A stretch of 64,000 nucleotides of DNA, taken from NCBI RefSeq assembly GCF_018682675.1, contig NZ_JAFMTR010000042.1, positions 62,001 through 126,000 on the forward strand. Reading direction: 5' to 3'. This stretch comes from Sphingopyxis soli. GTDB taxonomy: Bacteria > Pseudomonadota > Alphaproteobacteria > Sphingomonadales > Sphingomonadaceae. Shown piece after piece: positions 7,331 to 16,831 of the stretch; position 1 is the first letter of the stretch; each line of letters starts with the position of its first letter. A program made the translations under genes and the position numbers. The notes beneath the pieces were generated by a model. That model worked only from the letters and a program-made list of their open reading frames with translations, was not told the origin of the DNA and did no database searches.

Positions 7331-9643
7331 TCAGGCTGCGCGGACGAAGCCGTCGAGAACCTTTTTGCTGCCTGCCTGGTCGAATTCGACGTCGAGCTTG
7401 TTGCCTTCGATGTCGACGATCTCGCCATAGCCGAATTTCTCGTGGAACACGCGCATGCCGATCGCGAGGTCCGAGCGCGGTTTGGCGCCGACCGAAGCGG
7501 CGGGCCCCTTTTCGCTCGGGGCAGGGGCGCGCGTGATGGTCGATGACGACGCGACGGCGCGTTGCCACGCGGGGCCGCGCGTCATCGTCCGTGCGGGATT
7601 GCGGTCTGCAACATGCGCGAAGGGATCACCCTGCGCCGACCAGTTGGCACGCCACAGGCTTTGTCCGCCGCCGAAGCTGTTCTCGCTTTCGACATGTTCG
7701 GGGGGGATTTCGGCGATGAAACGGCTGGGGATGCTGCTCATCCACTGGCCGTAGATGCGGCGGTTCGCGGCGTGATAGATGCTTGCGCGGTGGCGCGCGC
7801 GGGTGATCGCGACATAGGCGAGGCGGCGTTCCTCTTCGAGACTGGCGATGCCGCCTTCGTCCATCGACCGCTGCGACGGAAATACTCCGTCCTCCCAGCC
7901 GGCGAGGAAGACATGATCGAACTCGAGCCCCTTGGCGGCGTGGATCGTCATGATGGTGACGGTCTCGGCCTGATCGTCATTGTCGCGGTCCATGACGAGG
8001 CTGACATGCTCGAGAAAGGCTTCGAGCGACTCATAGTCTTCCATTGCCCGGACGAGTTCGGAGAGATTCTCCAGACGCCCCGCAGCCTCGGCGCTGCGGT
8101 CGGCTTGCAGCATCGCGGTATAGCCCGACTCGTCGAGAATGAGCTGGGTCAGCTCGGGGTGCGACAACTCGTTCGCCTTACCCTGCCAATTTCGCATCTG
8201 CGCGATGAAATTGGCGAGCTGGCGGCGGGCTTGCGGGGTCAGCTCGTCGGTTTCGGTGATCCGCGCCGCGGCATGGAACAGCGGTGCGCGCTCGATCCGG
8301 GCGAACTGGTGGATCCGTGCGAGCGCCTTGTCGCCAAGCCCGCGTTTGGGCACGTTGACGATGCGTTCGAACGCCAGATCGTCTGCCGGCGATTGCACGA
8401 GCCGCAGATAGGCGAGGGCATCGCGGATTTCGGCGCGTTCGTAGAAGCGGAAGCCGCCGACGATCCGGTAGGGCATACCGATCGCGATGAAGCGGTCTTC
8501 GAATTCGCGGGTCTGAAACTGTGCGCGGACGAGGATCGCAGTGCGATCGAGGCTGACCTTGCGATGCTGGAGCGTTTCCAGTTCCTCGCCGATCCGCCGC
8601 GCCTCTTCGGGGCCGTCCCAGACACCGACGACACGAACCTTGTCGCCCGCATCGAGATCGGTCCACAACGTCTTGCCGAGCCGGTCGCTGTTCTGCGCAA
8701 TCAGCGCCGAGGCGGCGGCGAGGATCTGCGGCGTCGAACGATAATTCTGTTCGAGCCGGATCACCGTCGCGCCGGGGAAGTCCTTCTCGAAACGGAGGAT
8801 GTTCGCGACCTCGGCGCCGCGCCACGAATAGATCGACTGGTCGTCGTCGCCGACGCAGCAGATATTCTTGCGCGCCTGCGCGAGCAGCCGCAGCCACAGA
8901 TACTGGCTGGCGTTGGTGTCCTGATATTCGTCGACGAGAATGTATTTGAACCGCTGTTGATAGTGTTCGAGCACGTCGCGGTGCGTCTTGAGGATCACCA
9001 GCATGTGGAGCAGCAGGTCACCGAAATCGCAGGCGTTGAGCGTTTTCAGCCGCGCCTGATAGAGGGCGTAGAAATGCCCCCCCTTGCCGTCGGCATAGGC
9101 CTCCTTGTCCGCCGCATCGAGATCGGCGGGGGTAAGGCCGCGGTTCTTCCACTTGTCGATCAGCCCCGCGAGCTGGCGCGCGGGCCAGCGCTTCTCGTCG
9201 AGCCCTTCCGCCTGGATGAGCTGTTTGAGCACCCGAAGCTGGTCGTCGGTATCGAGGATGGTGAAATTGCTCTGGAGGCCGACCAGTTCGGCGTGGCGCC
9301 GCAGCATCTTCGCGCAGATGCTGTGAAAGGTGCCGAGCCACGGCATCCCCTCGACCGCGTCGCCGATCATCCGCCCGATCCGCTCGCGCATCTCGCGCGC
9401 CGCCTTGTTCGTGAACGTGACCGCCAGGATTTCCGACGGCCAGGCGCGCCGCGTCGCGATGATATGCGCCAGCCGCGCGGTCAATGCGGCGGTCTTGCCC
9501 GTTCCGGCGCCCGCCAGCATCAGTACCGGGCCTTCGGTCGTCAGCACGGCCTGCCGTTGTGGGCCGTTGAGTCCCTGCAAATAGGGCGGATCCGACGGGT
9601 CGTGGCGGGTCAGGTCGGGCGTCGAGGCGGGGAGGTCGGTCAC
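7331..9643 (-). CDS. UvrD/PcrA-family ATP-dependent DNA helicase
   Basis: This is a superfamily 1A 3'-5' DNA helicase of 770 aa used in nucleotide excision repair, mismatch repair and fork maintenance. The Walker A AGAGTGKT is at residues 44-51, followed by motif Ia (VTFTNKAAREM), motif II (LVDEYQDTN), motif III (GDDDQSIYSWRGA), motif IV (RLEQNYRST), motif V (VTIMTIHAAKGLEFDHVF) and motif VI (RRLAYVAITRA). The C-terminal end (MRVFHEKFGYGEIVDIEGNKLDVEFDQAG) is the Tudor-like domain of PcrA/UvrD that contacts RNA polymerase in PcrA. PcrA and UvrD names both fit. Confidence 0.95.
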   Translation of the reverse strand: MTDLPASTPDLTRHDPSDPPYLQGLNGPQRQAVLTTEGPVLMLAGAGTGKTAALTARLAHIIATRRAWPSEILAVTFTNKAAREMRERIGRMIGDAVEGMPWLGTFHSICAKMLRRHAELVGLQSNFTILDTDDQLRVLKQLIQAEGLDEKRWPARQLAGLIDKWKNRGLTPADLDAADKEAYADGKGGHFYALYQARLKTLNACDFGDLLLHMLVILKTHRDVLEHYQQRFKYILVDEYQDTNASQYLWLRLLAQARKNICCVGDDDQSIYSWRGAEVANILRFEKDFPGATVIRLEQNYRSTPQILAAASALIAQNSDRLGKTLWTDLDAGDKVRVVGVWDGPEEARRIGEELETLQHRKVSLDRTAILVRAQFQTREFEDRFIAIGMPYRIVGGFRFYERAEIRDALAYLRLVQSPADDLAFERIVNVPKRGLGDKALARIHQFARIERAPLFHAAARITETDELTPQARRQLANFIAQMRNWQGKANELSHPELTQLILDESGYTAMLQADRSAEAAGRLENLSELVRAMEDYESLEAFLEHVSLVMDRDNDDQAETVTIMTIHAAKGLEFDHVFLAGWEDGVFPSQRSMDEGGIASLEEERRLAYVAITRARHRASIYHAANRRIYGQWMSSIPSRFIAEIPPEHVESENSFGGGQSLWRANWSAQGDPFAHVADRNPARTMTRGPAWQRAVASSSTITRAPAPSEKGPAASVGAKPRSDLAIGMRVFHEKFGYGEIVDIEGNKLDVEFDQAGSKKVLDGFVRAA

Positions 9644-9691
9644 GCGCGAACGATTAGGGAACAGCGACCGCGCTGTCCAGTGCGGGGACGC

Positions 9692-10561
9692 TCAGGCCAA
9701 CCGGTCACGAAGAGCAACGAGGTCGATGCCGGCGCCGGTCCGTTCGAGTTCATCGACCGTGGCGAGCGCCATCGCGCGATAGGCCGGGAGGAGCGTCGGA
9801 CAATCGGTGGCAAGCGCCGCGAGATGGCCTTCGATCGTCCGCCCGTCGCCGCGCAGCAGGGGGCCCGACAGGGCATCGAAACCGCGATCGAGGCCATTCT
9901 GCAGCGCCGCGCGGACCAGCGGCGCGAGCAGCGATGCCGGATCGTCGACGCCCGCGCGCACCAACGCGTGCGATGCGCCGGTGAGAAGCGTCACCAGATG
10001 GTTCGAGGCATGGCAAAGGGCGGCGTGGTAGAGCGTGCGCTGCGCTTCGGCGATTTCGATCGATACGCCGCCCAGCAGCGCAACGATGGCGCGCGCCTGC
10101 TCGGTGGCGCTTGCCGACGACCCCGTGACCGCAAATCGCGCTTGCGCCATTTGCGCCGCCTCTCGCTCGGGATGGCCTGTGAAGGTCATGGCGGGGTGAA
10201 CCGCTGCGGTCAGGGCACCCCGGTCACGGAGCGGTTCGAGAGTTGCTGCGCCGCTCCGCCCGCTGACGTGAAACACGAAGGTCGAGCTGTCTGCGACCAG
10301 CTCCCGCGCCAGCTCCCCGACAATGGCGGGGATCGCATCGTCGGAGACCGCGATGGCGATGACGTCGCAGTCGCTCGCCAGCCGGTCGAGCGACACCGCC
10401 ACTTCGCTGCCGGTCGCCGCCGAGGCGGCACCGAGTTTTTCCAACGACCTACCCCACATGAGCGGTGGCTCGATCGAATGGCTCGCCAGACCGAAAGCCA
10501 GCGCCTGCGCGACGCGTCCGGCGCCGATGACGCCGAACTGTTCGATGCGGGAACCTTCCAT
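9692..10561 (-). CDS. Rossmann-like / DUF2520 domain protein
   Basis: This 289-aa protein has an N-terminal dinucleotide-binding fold beginning FGVIGAGRVAQAL (GxGxxA loop, residues 9-21) and an all-helical C-terminal DUF2520 domain with LYHAALCHASNHLVTLL and GPLLRGDGRTIEGHL. The architecture resembles small NAD(P)-dependent dehydrogenases of the pyrroline-5-carboxylate reductase or ketopantoate type. The substrate is unknown, and in many genomes the family is linked to pantothenate genes. It lies 48 bp upstream of uvrD on the same strand and may share a transcript with it. The MFS gene diverges about 110 bp away. Confidence 0.85.
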   Translation of the reverse strand: MEGSRIEQFGVIGAGRVAQALAFGLASHSIEPPLMWGRSLEKLGAASAATGSEVAVSLDRLASDCDVIAIAVSDDAIPAIVGELARELVADSSTFVFHVSGRSGAATLEPLRDRGALTAAVHPAMTFTGHPEREAAQMAQARFAVTGSSASATEQARAIVALLGGVSIEIAEAQRTLYHAALCHASNHLVTLLTGASHALVRAGVDDPASLLAPLVRAALQNGLDRGFDALSGPLLRGDGRTIEGHLAALATDCPTLLPAYRAMALATVDELERTGAGIDLVALRDRLA

Positions 10562-10671
10562 GACGATGGTTTAGCGCGGCCGGCGATGCTTCGCCAATAT
10601 CGATACGCCTTGCGCCGCGGCTGCAAAGGGGCTCAAAGCGCGCCGGCACAGTTGGGGGAGGGACGTGGCCC

Positions 10672-11940
10672 ATGGATCTGGCACCTTATCGGACACATCG
10701 GCGCATCCTGACCGCGAGCCTGGTCGGCACTGCGGTCGAATTTTATGATTTCTACATCTACGGGACCGCCGCGGCGCTGGTGTTCGGGCCGCTGTTCTTT
10801 CCCACCGAATCGGCGTCGGCGCAGCTCCTGTACAGCTTCATGACCTTCGGCCTCGCCTTTTTTGCGCGTCCCGTCGGTGCCATCGTTTTCGGCCATTATG
10901 GCGACCGGATCGGGCGCAAATCGACGTTGGTCGCCTCGCTTATGCTGATGGGCGGATCGACGCTGCTGATCGCCTTCCTGCCGACCTATGCAATGGTGGG
11001 CTGGGTCGCGCCGCTGCTGCTCTGCCTGCTGCGTTTCGGACAGGGCTTCGGGCTTGGGGGCGAATGGGGCGGAGCGGCGCTGCTGGCGGTGGAAAACGCC
11101 CCGCCGGGCTGGCGCTCGCGGTTCGGCATGTTTCCGCAGCTTGGCGCGCCGGTCGGGTTCATCGCCGCGAACGGGCTGTTCCTGCTGCTCGGGCTCGGCC
11201 TCGGCGATGCGGACTTCGCAAGCTGGGGCTGGCGGGTTCCGTTCCTGTTTTCCGCGCTGCTCGTCGGACTGGGGCTGTGGGTACGCCTCAAGATCGGCGA
11301 AACGCCCGCCTTCGCCGAAGCGATTGAGCGGGACGCGCCGGTCGCCGTGCCGCTCGGCGAACTGTTCCGCCACCATCTTCTCCCGACGCTGGCGGGAACC
11401 TTTGCGGTCGTCGCCTGCTTTGCGATCTTCTATCTCGCGACCAGCTTTGCGCTGGCGCATGGCACCAGCAAACTCGGCTATCCCAAGGAGCAATTCCTGC
11501 TGATTCAGCTGGGCGCGATCCTGTTCATGGCGGCGGGGATCGTGTTCGCGGGGTATCGGAGCGACGTGTCGAGCGCGCAGCGCGTGCTGAGCCGGGGATG
11601 CGGCGCGACGATCCTCATCGGCTTTCTGTTCGGTCCGTCGCTCGCGTCGGGAAGCTGGCTGGTCATCTTTCTGGGACTCGCCGCCGCGCTGTTCGTGATG
11701 GGGCTTGTCTATGGCCCCCTCGGGAGCTGGCTGACCGAGCTGTTTCCTGTTCGCGTCCGCTATACGGGCGCCTCGGTCGCGTTCAACGCGGGCGGCATCC
11801 TGGGCGGCGCGATGGCGCCGATCGTTGCGCAGGCGCTCGCCGAATGGCGGGGCACGCCGGTGGTCGGGTTGTACCTGGCCCTCGCCGGCGTGGTGAGCTG
11901 GCTGGGCCTGCTGATGGTCCGCCGGTCTAAGCCGGCCTGA
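10672..11940 (+). CDS. MFS transporter, metabolite:H+ symporter (MHS) type
   Basis: This is an inner-membrane proton symporter of 422 aa with twelve predicted helices. The N-terminus (LVGTAVEFYDFYIYGTAAAL) and the loop GHYGDRIGRKSTL are signatures of the MHS group (ShiA, ProP, KgtP), and FGQGFGLGGEWGGA is the conserved helix-4/5 segment. Substrates in this group are organic acids, shikimate, betaine or similar; the sequence does not decide which. The gene is monocistronic. Its 3' end overlaps the convergent rsmD by 14 bp. Confidence 0.9.
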   Translation: MDLAPYRTHRRILTASLVGTAVEFYDFYIYGTAAALVFGPLFFPTESASAQLLYSFMTFGLAFFARPVGAIVFGHYGDRIGRKSTLVASLMLMGGSTLLIAFLPTYAMVGWVAPLLLCLLRFGQGFGLGGEWGGAALLAVENAPPGWRSRFGMFPQLGAPVGFIAANGLFLLLGLGLGDADFASWGWRVPFLFSALLVGLGLWVRLKIGETPAFAEAIERDAPVAVPLGELFRHHLLPTLAGTFAVVACFAIFYLATSFALAHGTSKLGYPKEQFLLIQLGAILFMAAGIVFAGYRSDVSSAQRVLSRGCGATILIGFLFGPSLASGSWLVIFLGLAAALFVMGLVYGPLGSWLTELFPVRVRYTGASVAFNAGGILGGAMAPIVAQALAEWRGTPVVGLYLALAGVVSWLGLLMVRRSKPA

Positions 11941-12469
11941 GCAGCGTCAGTTTCGCCTTGCCGACCTTGCGTATCGCATCGATTGCAAACCCTGCGACTT
12001 CGACGGCCTCCTTGTCGGCGGTCTCGATCGAGATCAGGCTGTCCGCGCCGACCCACCCAAGCCGGTTGAGCTTGTCGAGCGCGACGCTGCCCGCGCCGGT
12101 GCCATAGGGCGCGTCGAACAGCAGCAGGTCGAAGGGACGCGGGGCGGGCCCGAGAGCCAGAACCGAACCGGCCCGCACGTCGGCGCGCGGCGCCGCGCCG
12201 AGCGTTGCAAGATTCTTTCGGAGCGCATCTATGGCATCGCGATCCTGTTCGCCGAACAGGCAATGCGCCGCGCCGCGCGACAGGGCTTCGATCCCGAGCG
12301 CGCCCGATCCCGCGAACAGGTCGGCGACATGCAGCCCATCGAAGCTGCCGACGCGGCTCGCCAGCATCGAGAAAAGCGTTTCGCGCGTGCGGTCGGCGGT
12401 GGGACGCGTCGCATCATTCTTAGGCGCGAGCAGCTTGCGGCCGCGCCATTCACCCGAAATCACCCTCAT
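11927..12469 (-). CDS. rsmD: 16S rRNA (guanine(966)-N(2))-methyltransferase RsmD
   Basis: This SAM-dependent enzyme methylates the exocyclic amine of G966 in 16S rRNA in the small subunit. The ATG at 12469 starts MRVISGEWRGRKLLAPKN, the exact family N-terminus, giving 180 aa. The SAM-binding motif DLFAGSGALGIEALSRGA and the catalytic-loop motif LLLFDAPYGTG (DAPY in place of the more usual DPPY) are visible. The start overlaps the stop of the upstream pseudouridine synthase gene by 4 nt (ATGA), so translation is probably coupled. A longer frame upstream to 12658 overlaps that gene and is not needed. Confidence 0.94.
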   Translation of the reverse strand: MRVISGEWRGRKLLAPKNDATRPTADRTRETLFSMLASRVGSFDGLHVADLFAGSGALGIEALSRGAAHCLFGEQDRDAIDALRKNLATLGAAPRADVRAGSVLALGPAPRPFDLLLFDAPYGTGAGSVALDKLNRLGWVGADSLISIETADKEAVEVAGFAIDAIRKVGKAKLTLLRPA

Positions 12470-13314
12470 TTGTCGAGGCGCCGCCGGAACTGGAACAATT
12501 CGTCGCGCGGGACGATTTCGGCCTGCCCGACGTCGAGGTCGGCGATCGTGAACTGGCCGTACCGTGTGCGGATCAGGCGGCTGACTTGCAGCCCAAGATG
12601 TTCGAGGACGCGGCGCACTTCGCGGTTCTTGCCTTCGGTCAGCGTCAGCTCGATCCACTGGTTGCGCCCGGTACGGCGCTCGAGATTGGCGTCGATCTTG
12701 CCATAGCGGATGCCGTCGATTTCGATGCCCATGACCAGCTCTTCGAGCTGCTCCTGACTGATGTCGCCGAACGCGCGCGCGCGATACGTCCGCTCGACCC
12801 CGCTTGCGGGCAGCTCGAGCTGGCGCTTGAATTCGCCGTCGTTGGTCAGCAGCAACAGCCCCTCGGTATTATAGTCGAGGCGGCCGACCGGCATCAGTCG
12901 CGGCAGGCCCTTCGGCAGGATATCGTAGATCGTCTTGCGGCCCTTGGGGTCGCGCGCCGCGGTGAGGCAGCCCGACGGCTTGTGAAAGCGATAAAGGCGC
13001 GTCGAAACGGGTTTGGCGACCGGGTTGCCGTCGACGGTCAGCCCTTCGAGCGATGCCAGCAGCGGCGCAGGCTGCACGATGACCTCGCCATTGAGCGCGA
13101 TCCGGCCCTGTTCGATCATCCGTTCGACATCGCGGCGCGATCCGACGCCGGCGCGGGCGAGCAGCTTCGCAATGCGCTGCGGCCCGTCCTGGCGCTCGGG
13201 CTCGGCCTTCAATTTGCGCGGCGGTGCATCGGCGCGCGCGGCGCGGCGGCCGCGGGGGGCATCGGTCTTTGCGGCCGAACGGAGCGCGGAGCGGGGTGGG
13301 CGGCGGTCATTCAT
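12466..13314 (-). CDS. rluB: 23S rRNA pseudouridine synthase, RluB/RsuA family
   Basis: This 282-aa enzyme isomerises a uridine in rRNA to pseudouridine. An N-terminal basic tail leads into an S4 RNA-binding domain (RIAKLLARAGVGSRRDVERM), followed by the catalytic domain with PVGRLDYNTEGLLLLTNDG, in which the Asp of RLDYNTEG is the family catalytic residue. KNREVRRVLEHLGLQVSRLIR is typical of the RluB/RluE/RsuA branch. The ATG at 13314 is preferred over a GTG at 13350. It forms a two-gene rRNA modification operon with rsmD. RluB is the best name, but RsuA cannot be excluded without alignment. Confidence 0.9.
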   Translation of the reverse strand: MNDRRPPRSALRSAAKTDAPRGRRAARADAPPRKLKAEPERQDGPQRIAKLLARAGVGSRRDVERMIEQGRIALNGEVIVQPAPLLASLEGLTVDGNPVAKPVSTRLYRFHKPSGCLTAARDPKGRKTIYDILPKGLPRLMPVGRLDYNTEGLLLLTNDGEFKRQLELPASGVERTYRARAFGDISQEQLEELVMGIEIDGIRYGKIDANLERRTGRNQWIELTLTEGKNREVRRVLEHLGLQVSRLIRTRYGQFTIADLDVGQAEIVPRDELFQFRRRLDK

Positions 13315-13469
13315 CGGAACGGGGGCTGCTTTCTTGGCGTTACAGGCCACGCAACTGTGGCTTTGTGATCACGCTCATAGCCGGAAAAGTGTCGCTTCGT
13401 CGATGGCAAGCAGAAGCGATCTTGCAGGAAGGGACGGAGCGAGTCATGGCGACCCTAAAGGGAGTTTTT

Positions 13470-13907
13470 ATGCTCTTCGCGTCCCGCCCTACGTGCATCA
13501 AGCGCCTGCTGGTCATCGAGGATGATCCGCTGACGGCATTCGACAACGAGCATACGCTGAAACACAGCGGCTATGACGTCGTTGCGACGGTCGATTCGGG
13601 CGAAGCGGCGGTCGCGGTCATCGCCTCCGAACAGATCGATGCGCTGGTCCTGGACCTCGGCCTCGCCGGACATATGAGCGGCCGCGAAGTCGCCCGCATC
13701 GCCCGCGACCGCGGCATCGCGGTGCTGCTCGTCACCGGCCAATGCCCGGTCGATGCCGAAGAAATGGCGGTCGCCTGCCTCGGCAAGCCGCACAGCGCCG
13801 CCGCGCTTGTGTCCGCGCTGAAGGCGGTCGAGACGATGACCTGCAAGAACAAGACCCCCCGCAAGGTGAGCGGCCTGACGACCTTCTGGCGGCCCGAGGC
13901 GGCTTAG
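13470..13907 (+). CDS. Single-domain response regulator (receiver only)
   Basis: This 145-aa protein consists of one CheY-like receiver domain. The acidic pair (VIEDDPLT), the phospho-acceptor Asp in VLDLGLAGHMSG, the Thr of VLLVTGQ and the Lys of CLGKP are all present, so it should be phosphorylatable. There is no DNA-binding or enzymatic output domain, so it must act by protein contact or as a phosphate relay. The ATG at 13470 is chosen because AAAGGGAG lies 6 nt upstream; an ATG at 13446 is also in frame. No histidine kinase is adjacent, so the partner is unknown. Confidence 0.85.
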   Translation: MLFASRPTCIKRLLVIEDDPLTAFDNEHTLKHSGYDVVATVDSGEAAVAVIASEQIDALVLDLGLAGHMSGREVARIARDRGIAVLLVTGQCPVDAEEMAVACLGKPHSAAALVSALKAVETMTCKNKTPRKVSGLTTFWRPEAA

Positions 13908-14025
13908 GATACTCCTCCTTCACCGCGCGCTGGAGAATTAGCCGCTTCCAATTTTTCCGTGACCCTTTAGGCCTTGGCGAAAGGAACGAAGGGCCGCTGA
14001 CCATGCGGCCGACAAGGGGATCGCG

Positions 14026-15441
14026 ATGCAGCTAGGGCTCGACAGTGCAGTTTTGGTCGCGGTGCTCGCGATCATCGTCGGGCTCGCTTTCGTCATTCCC
14101 AGCTTTGCCCCGTATCGCAAGCCGATGCCGATCGTCGCCTTCCTGCTCGGCATCTCGAGCGGCTTTCCGCTCACCCTTCTGCTCGGAACGATGACCTTCT
14201 GGCTCTCGAAAGTCGGGATCGAAAAGTCGACCATCGGCTTCGCGATCGGTCTTACGACCCCGTACACGCTGAAATTCCTGTGGGCGCCGCTCGTCGACCG
14301 GCTGCCCTTGCCATTCCTCACCAGGACGTTCGGGCAGCGACGCGGCTGGCTGTTCTTCATTCAGGCCTTGCTCGTTGTCGCGATCTGGCAACTCGGGACA
14401 AGCAACCCGACGAACGATCATCTCGCGGCCTTCGCATTCTGGGCGATCGTCGTCGCCTTCCTGTCGGCGACGCAGGACATCGTGATCGACGCCTATCGCA
14501 TCGAGATATTGAGCGACGAGGAGCTGCCGCACGGCACCGCGATGAACCAGTTCGGCTATCGCACCGGCAATTTGATTGCGGGTGTCGGCACGATTGCGCT
14601 CGCGTCGCCCGAAGGGTTCAATCTTGGCTGGGCGTCTGCTTATGGCTTTACGGGGCTGGCTGTTTTGCCCGCGCTGCTCGGCGCGCTCTATGCCGGCCCG
14701 GGTCGCTTCGACCCGACCCGCGCTCGCGCCGCGGGACAGAGTTTCGGAAGCTGGCTGCAGGAGACGGTGATCAATCCGTTCCGCGAGTTTTTCAGGCGCC
14801 ACGGTGCCGTGCTCATCCTGCTGTTCGTTCTCGTTTACAAGGTCGGCGACGCGATGGGGCAGGGGATGCTCAATCCGATGATTGTCGAACTCGGCTTCAC
14901 CGACACCGAATTCGTCGCAATCAACAAAGGCGTCGGCTTTGTTGCGCTGATCGTAGGATCGGCGGTCGCCGCGCCCTTCATCGCGTGGCTCGGGATGGGT
15001 CGTGCGCTGCTCGTCTCGGGGCTCATGATGATGCTCAGCAACCTGCTCTTCGCCGTTCTGGCGGCGGCTGGCCATTCGCCGCTGATGCTCGCCGTCGCAG
15101 TCGGGACCGAGAATTTCACGAGCGGGATCGGGCTCACGGTCTTCGTGACCTATCTGTCGGGCCTCTCCAGCCTTGCCTACACGGCCACGCAATTCGCGTT
15201 GCTGTCGTCGTTCGCAGCCGTCGGTCGCACTTGGCTGGCGGCGCCCGGCGGCTATGTCGCGGAAGGGTTGGGCTGGGTCGGTTTCTGGCTGTTCACAGTG
15301 GTGATCGCAATTCCCGGGATGCTGCTTTTGTGGATACTCTGGAAGAAGGGCTTCGTCGTCCAGACGGTGCGCCAGCCCAGCACCGAGGATGACGGGCATG
15401 AGTTGGCACATCCCGAGCCGGACAAGCCGAAACCGGCTTGA
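14026..15441 (+). CDS. ampG: AmpG-family muropeptide MFS transporter
   Basis: This 471-aa inner-membrane permease imports GlcNAc-anhydroMurNAc muropeptides for cell-wall recycling, using proton motive force. Signatures are the start of helix 2 with GISSGFPLTLLLGTMTFWL, the segment YTLKFLWAPLVDRLPLPF, and LSATQDIVIDAYRIEIL, which is diagnostic of AmpG. About twelve to fourteen helices can be drawn. In organisms with an inducible AmpC-type enzyme, AmpG also feeds the inducing signal; no ampR or ampC is visible here. The gene is monocistronic and converges on folC. Confidence 0.92.
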   Translation: MQLGLDSAVLVAVLAIIVGLAFVIPSFAPYRKPMPIVAFLLGISSGFPLTLLLGTMTFWLSKVGIEKSTIGFAIGLTTPYTLKFLWAPLVDRLPLPFLTRTFGQRRGWLFFIQALLVVAIWQLGTSNPTNDHLAAFAFWAIVVAFLSATQDIVIDAYRIEILSDEELPHGTAMNQFGYRTGNLIAGVGTIALASPEGFNLGWASAYGFTGLAVLPALLGALYAGPGRFDPTRARAAGQSFGSWLQETVINPFREFFRRHGAVLILLFVLVYKVGDAMGQGMLNPMIVELGFTDTEFVAINKGVGFVALIVGSAVAAPFIAWLGMGRALLVSGLMMMLSNLLFAVLAAAGHSPLMLAVAVGTENFTSGIGLTVFVTYLSGLSSLAYTATQFALLSSFAAVGRTWLAAPGGYVAEGLGWVGFWLFTVVIAIPGMLLLWILWKKGFVVQTVRQPSTEDDGHELAHPEPDKPKPA

Positions 15442-15471
15442 GAGTGAGGGCAGGAATGCACCCGAATTGCG

Positions 15472-16812
15472 CTAGTCGGGGCGCTCGTCGTTGAGATCGA
15501 GCACAACGCCGGCAAGATACAGCGAACCGCAGATCAGGACGTTCCCGGTCGCGCGATGGTCGGCGATGTAACGAAGGGCTTCCGCGACGCCGCCGCACGG
15601 CTGCACATCGGTAATGCCGAGAGCCGACTGCGCCCAATGGCACAGATCCTCTGGTTCATGATGCTCATGGCCGGGGATCGGTACCGCCTGGAATGACGAA
15701 ATCTTGGGGGCGAAGGGACGAAGGAAGCCCGCCGCATCCTTGTTGCGAAGCAAGCCGCACACAATGTGCAGCGGCGCATGGGGTTCGAGCGCGCGCGCCA
15801 GTGCGACTCCCGCGTCGGGATTGTGGCCGCCGTCCAGCCAGACACCCGCTCCGTCCGGGAGGAGGCTCGTCAACGGCCCCTCGCGAAGCCATTGCATGCG
15901 CCCTGGCCAGAAGGCAGCGCCTACGCCCTTCGCAATGTCCGCCGCGCTCGGGCGGGGAGGCGGCGCGACATGAAGCATCGCTATCGCAAGGCCCGCGTTG
16001 CGCATCTGATGCGGGCCGGCCATTCGGGTCGCCAGAGGCGCGTCGACCGAACCCGACGACGATTGCCAGCGGAATCCATCGTCACGAGGTTCCACCGACC
16101 ACGCGTCGCCCTCCGAGAAGAGCACACCGCCAACCGCGGCTGCGCGTTCACGGACGATCTGCATGACGGTCGCCGGATAGCCGAGCGTAGCGAGAGCCGC
16201 GCCACGCTTGAATATCCCGGTTTTTTCCCAGGCGATGCGCTCGATCGCTTCCAGCGGCACACCATCCTCGGGCGCCAACAGGAACGCCTCATGGTCGATA
16301 CCGAGTGACGCGACGCCACAGACGGCGGGAGCGGGGATGATGTTGGTGGCGTCGAGACGGCCGCCGAGACCAACTTCGATGATGCAATCGTCAGCAGGAA
16401 CGCGCGAGAAAGCGAGAAACGCGGCCGCAGTCGTGACCTCGAAGAAGCTCGCCTGCAACCCTTCGGCCACGTCGAGCACCTCGGCGAGCAACGGCGCGAG
16501 CAGCGCGTCGTCGATCAGGGCCCCCGCAAGGCGGATACGCTCGTTGAAACGGACGAGATGCGGGCTGGTGTAGGCGTGGACGCGGCGCCCCTGCGCCTCA
16601 AGGATCGCGCGCAGAAAGGCGCAAGTCGACCCCTTGCCGTTGGTGCCCGCGACATGGAAGGTTCGCGGCAACCGGTTCTGCGGATCCCCGAGCCGACGGC
16701 AGAGTTCGGCAATGCGTTCGAGGCCCAGGACATCGCGGCCCGGCGACAATGCCCCAAGGCGGTCCAGCTGCGCCTGAACCGCAGGGTCGTCGGACCGGGC
16801 GAAGTCAGCCAT
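15472..16812 (-). CDS. folC: Bifunctional folylpolyglutamate synthase / dihydrofolate synthase
   Basis: FolC joins glutamate to dihydropteroate to make dihydrofolate and then extends the polyglutamate tail, using ATP in the cytoplasm. At 446 aa it is the usual size. It shows the Mur-ligase ATP loop (HVAGTNGKGSTCAFL), TSPHLVRFNERIRL, the metal and folate region (DCIIEVGLGGRLDATNII) and WLDGGHNPDAG in the C-terminal domain. It is the last gene of the lapA-to-folC operon, 19 bp downstream of accD, an arrangement common to many proteobacteria. Confidence 0.95.
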   Translation of the reverse strand: MADFARSDDPAVQAQLDRLGALSPGRDVLGLERIAELCRRLGDPQNRLPRTFHVAGTNGKGSTCAFLRAILEAQGRRVHAYTSPHLVRFNERIRLAGALIDDALLAPLLAEVLDVAEGLQASFFEVTTAAAFLAFSRVPADDCIIEVGLGGRLDATNIIPAPAVCGVASLGIDHEAFLLAPEDGVPLEAIERIAWEKTGIFKRGAALATLGYPATVMQIVRERAAAVGGVLFSEGDAWSVEPRDDGFRWQSSSGSVDAPLATRMAGPHQMRNAGLAIAMLHVAPPPRPSAADIAKGVGAAFWPGRMQWLREGPLTSLLPDGAGVWLDGGHNPDAGVALARALEPHAPLHIVCGLLRNKDAAGFLRPFAPKISSFQAVPIPGHEHHEPEDLCHWAQSALGITDVQPCGGVAEALRYIADHRATGNVLICGSLYLAGVVLDLNDERPD

Positions 16813-16831
16813 CGGAAGGGCCGTTTGAGGC

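Noticed and set aside
7562-10711. Open frame of 1049 codons on the plus strand
   Set aside because: It lies antisense to uvrD and the DUF2520 gene, both of which have complete family motifs; the frame is a by-product of GC-rich codon usage.
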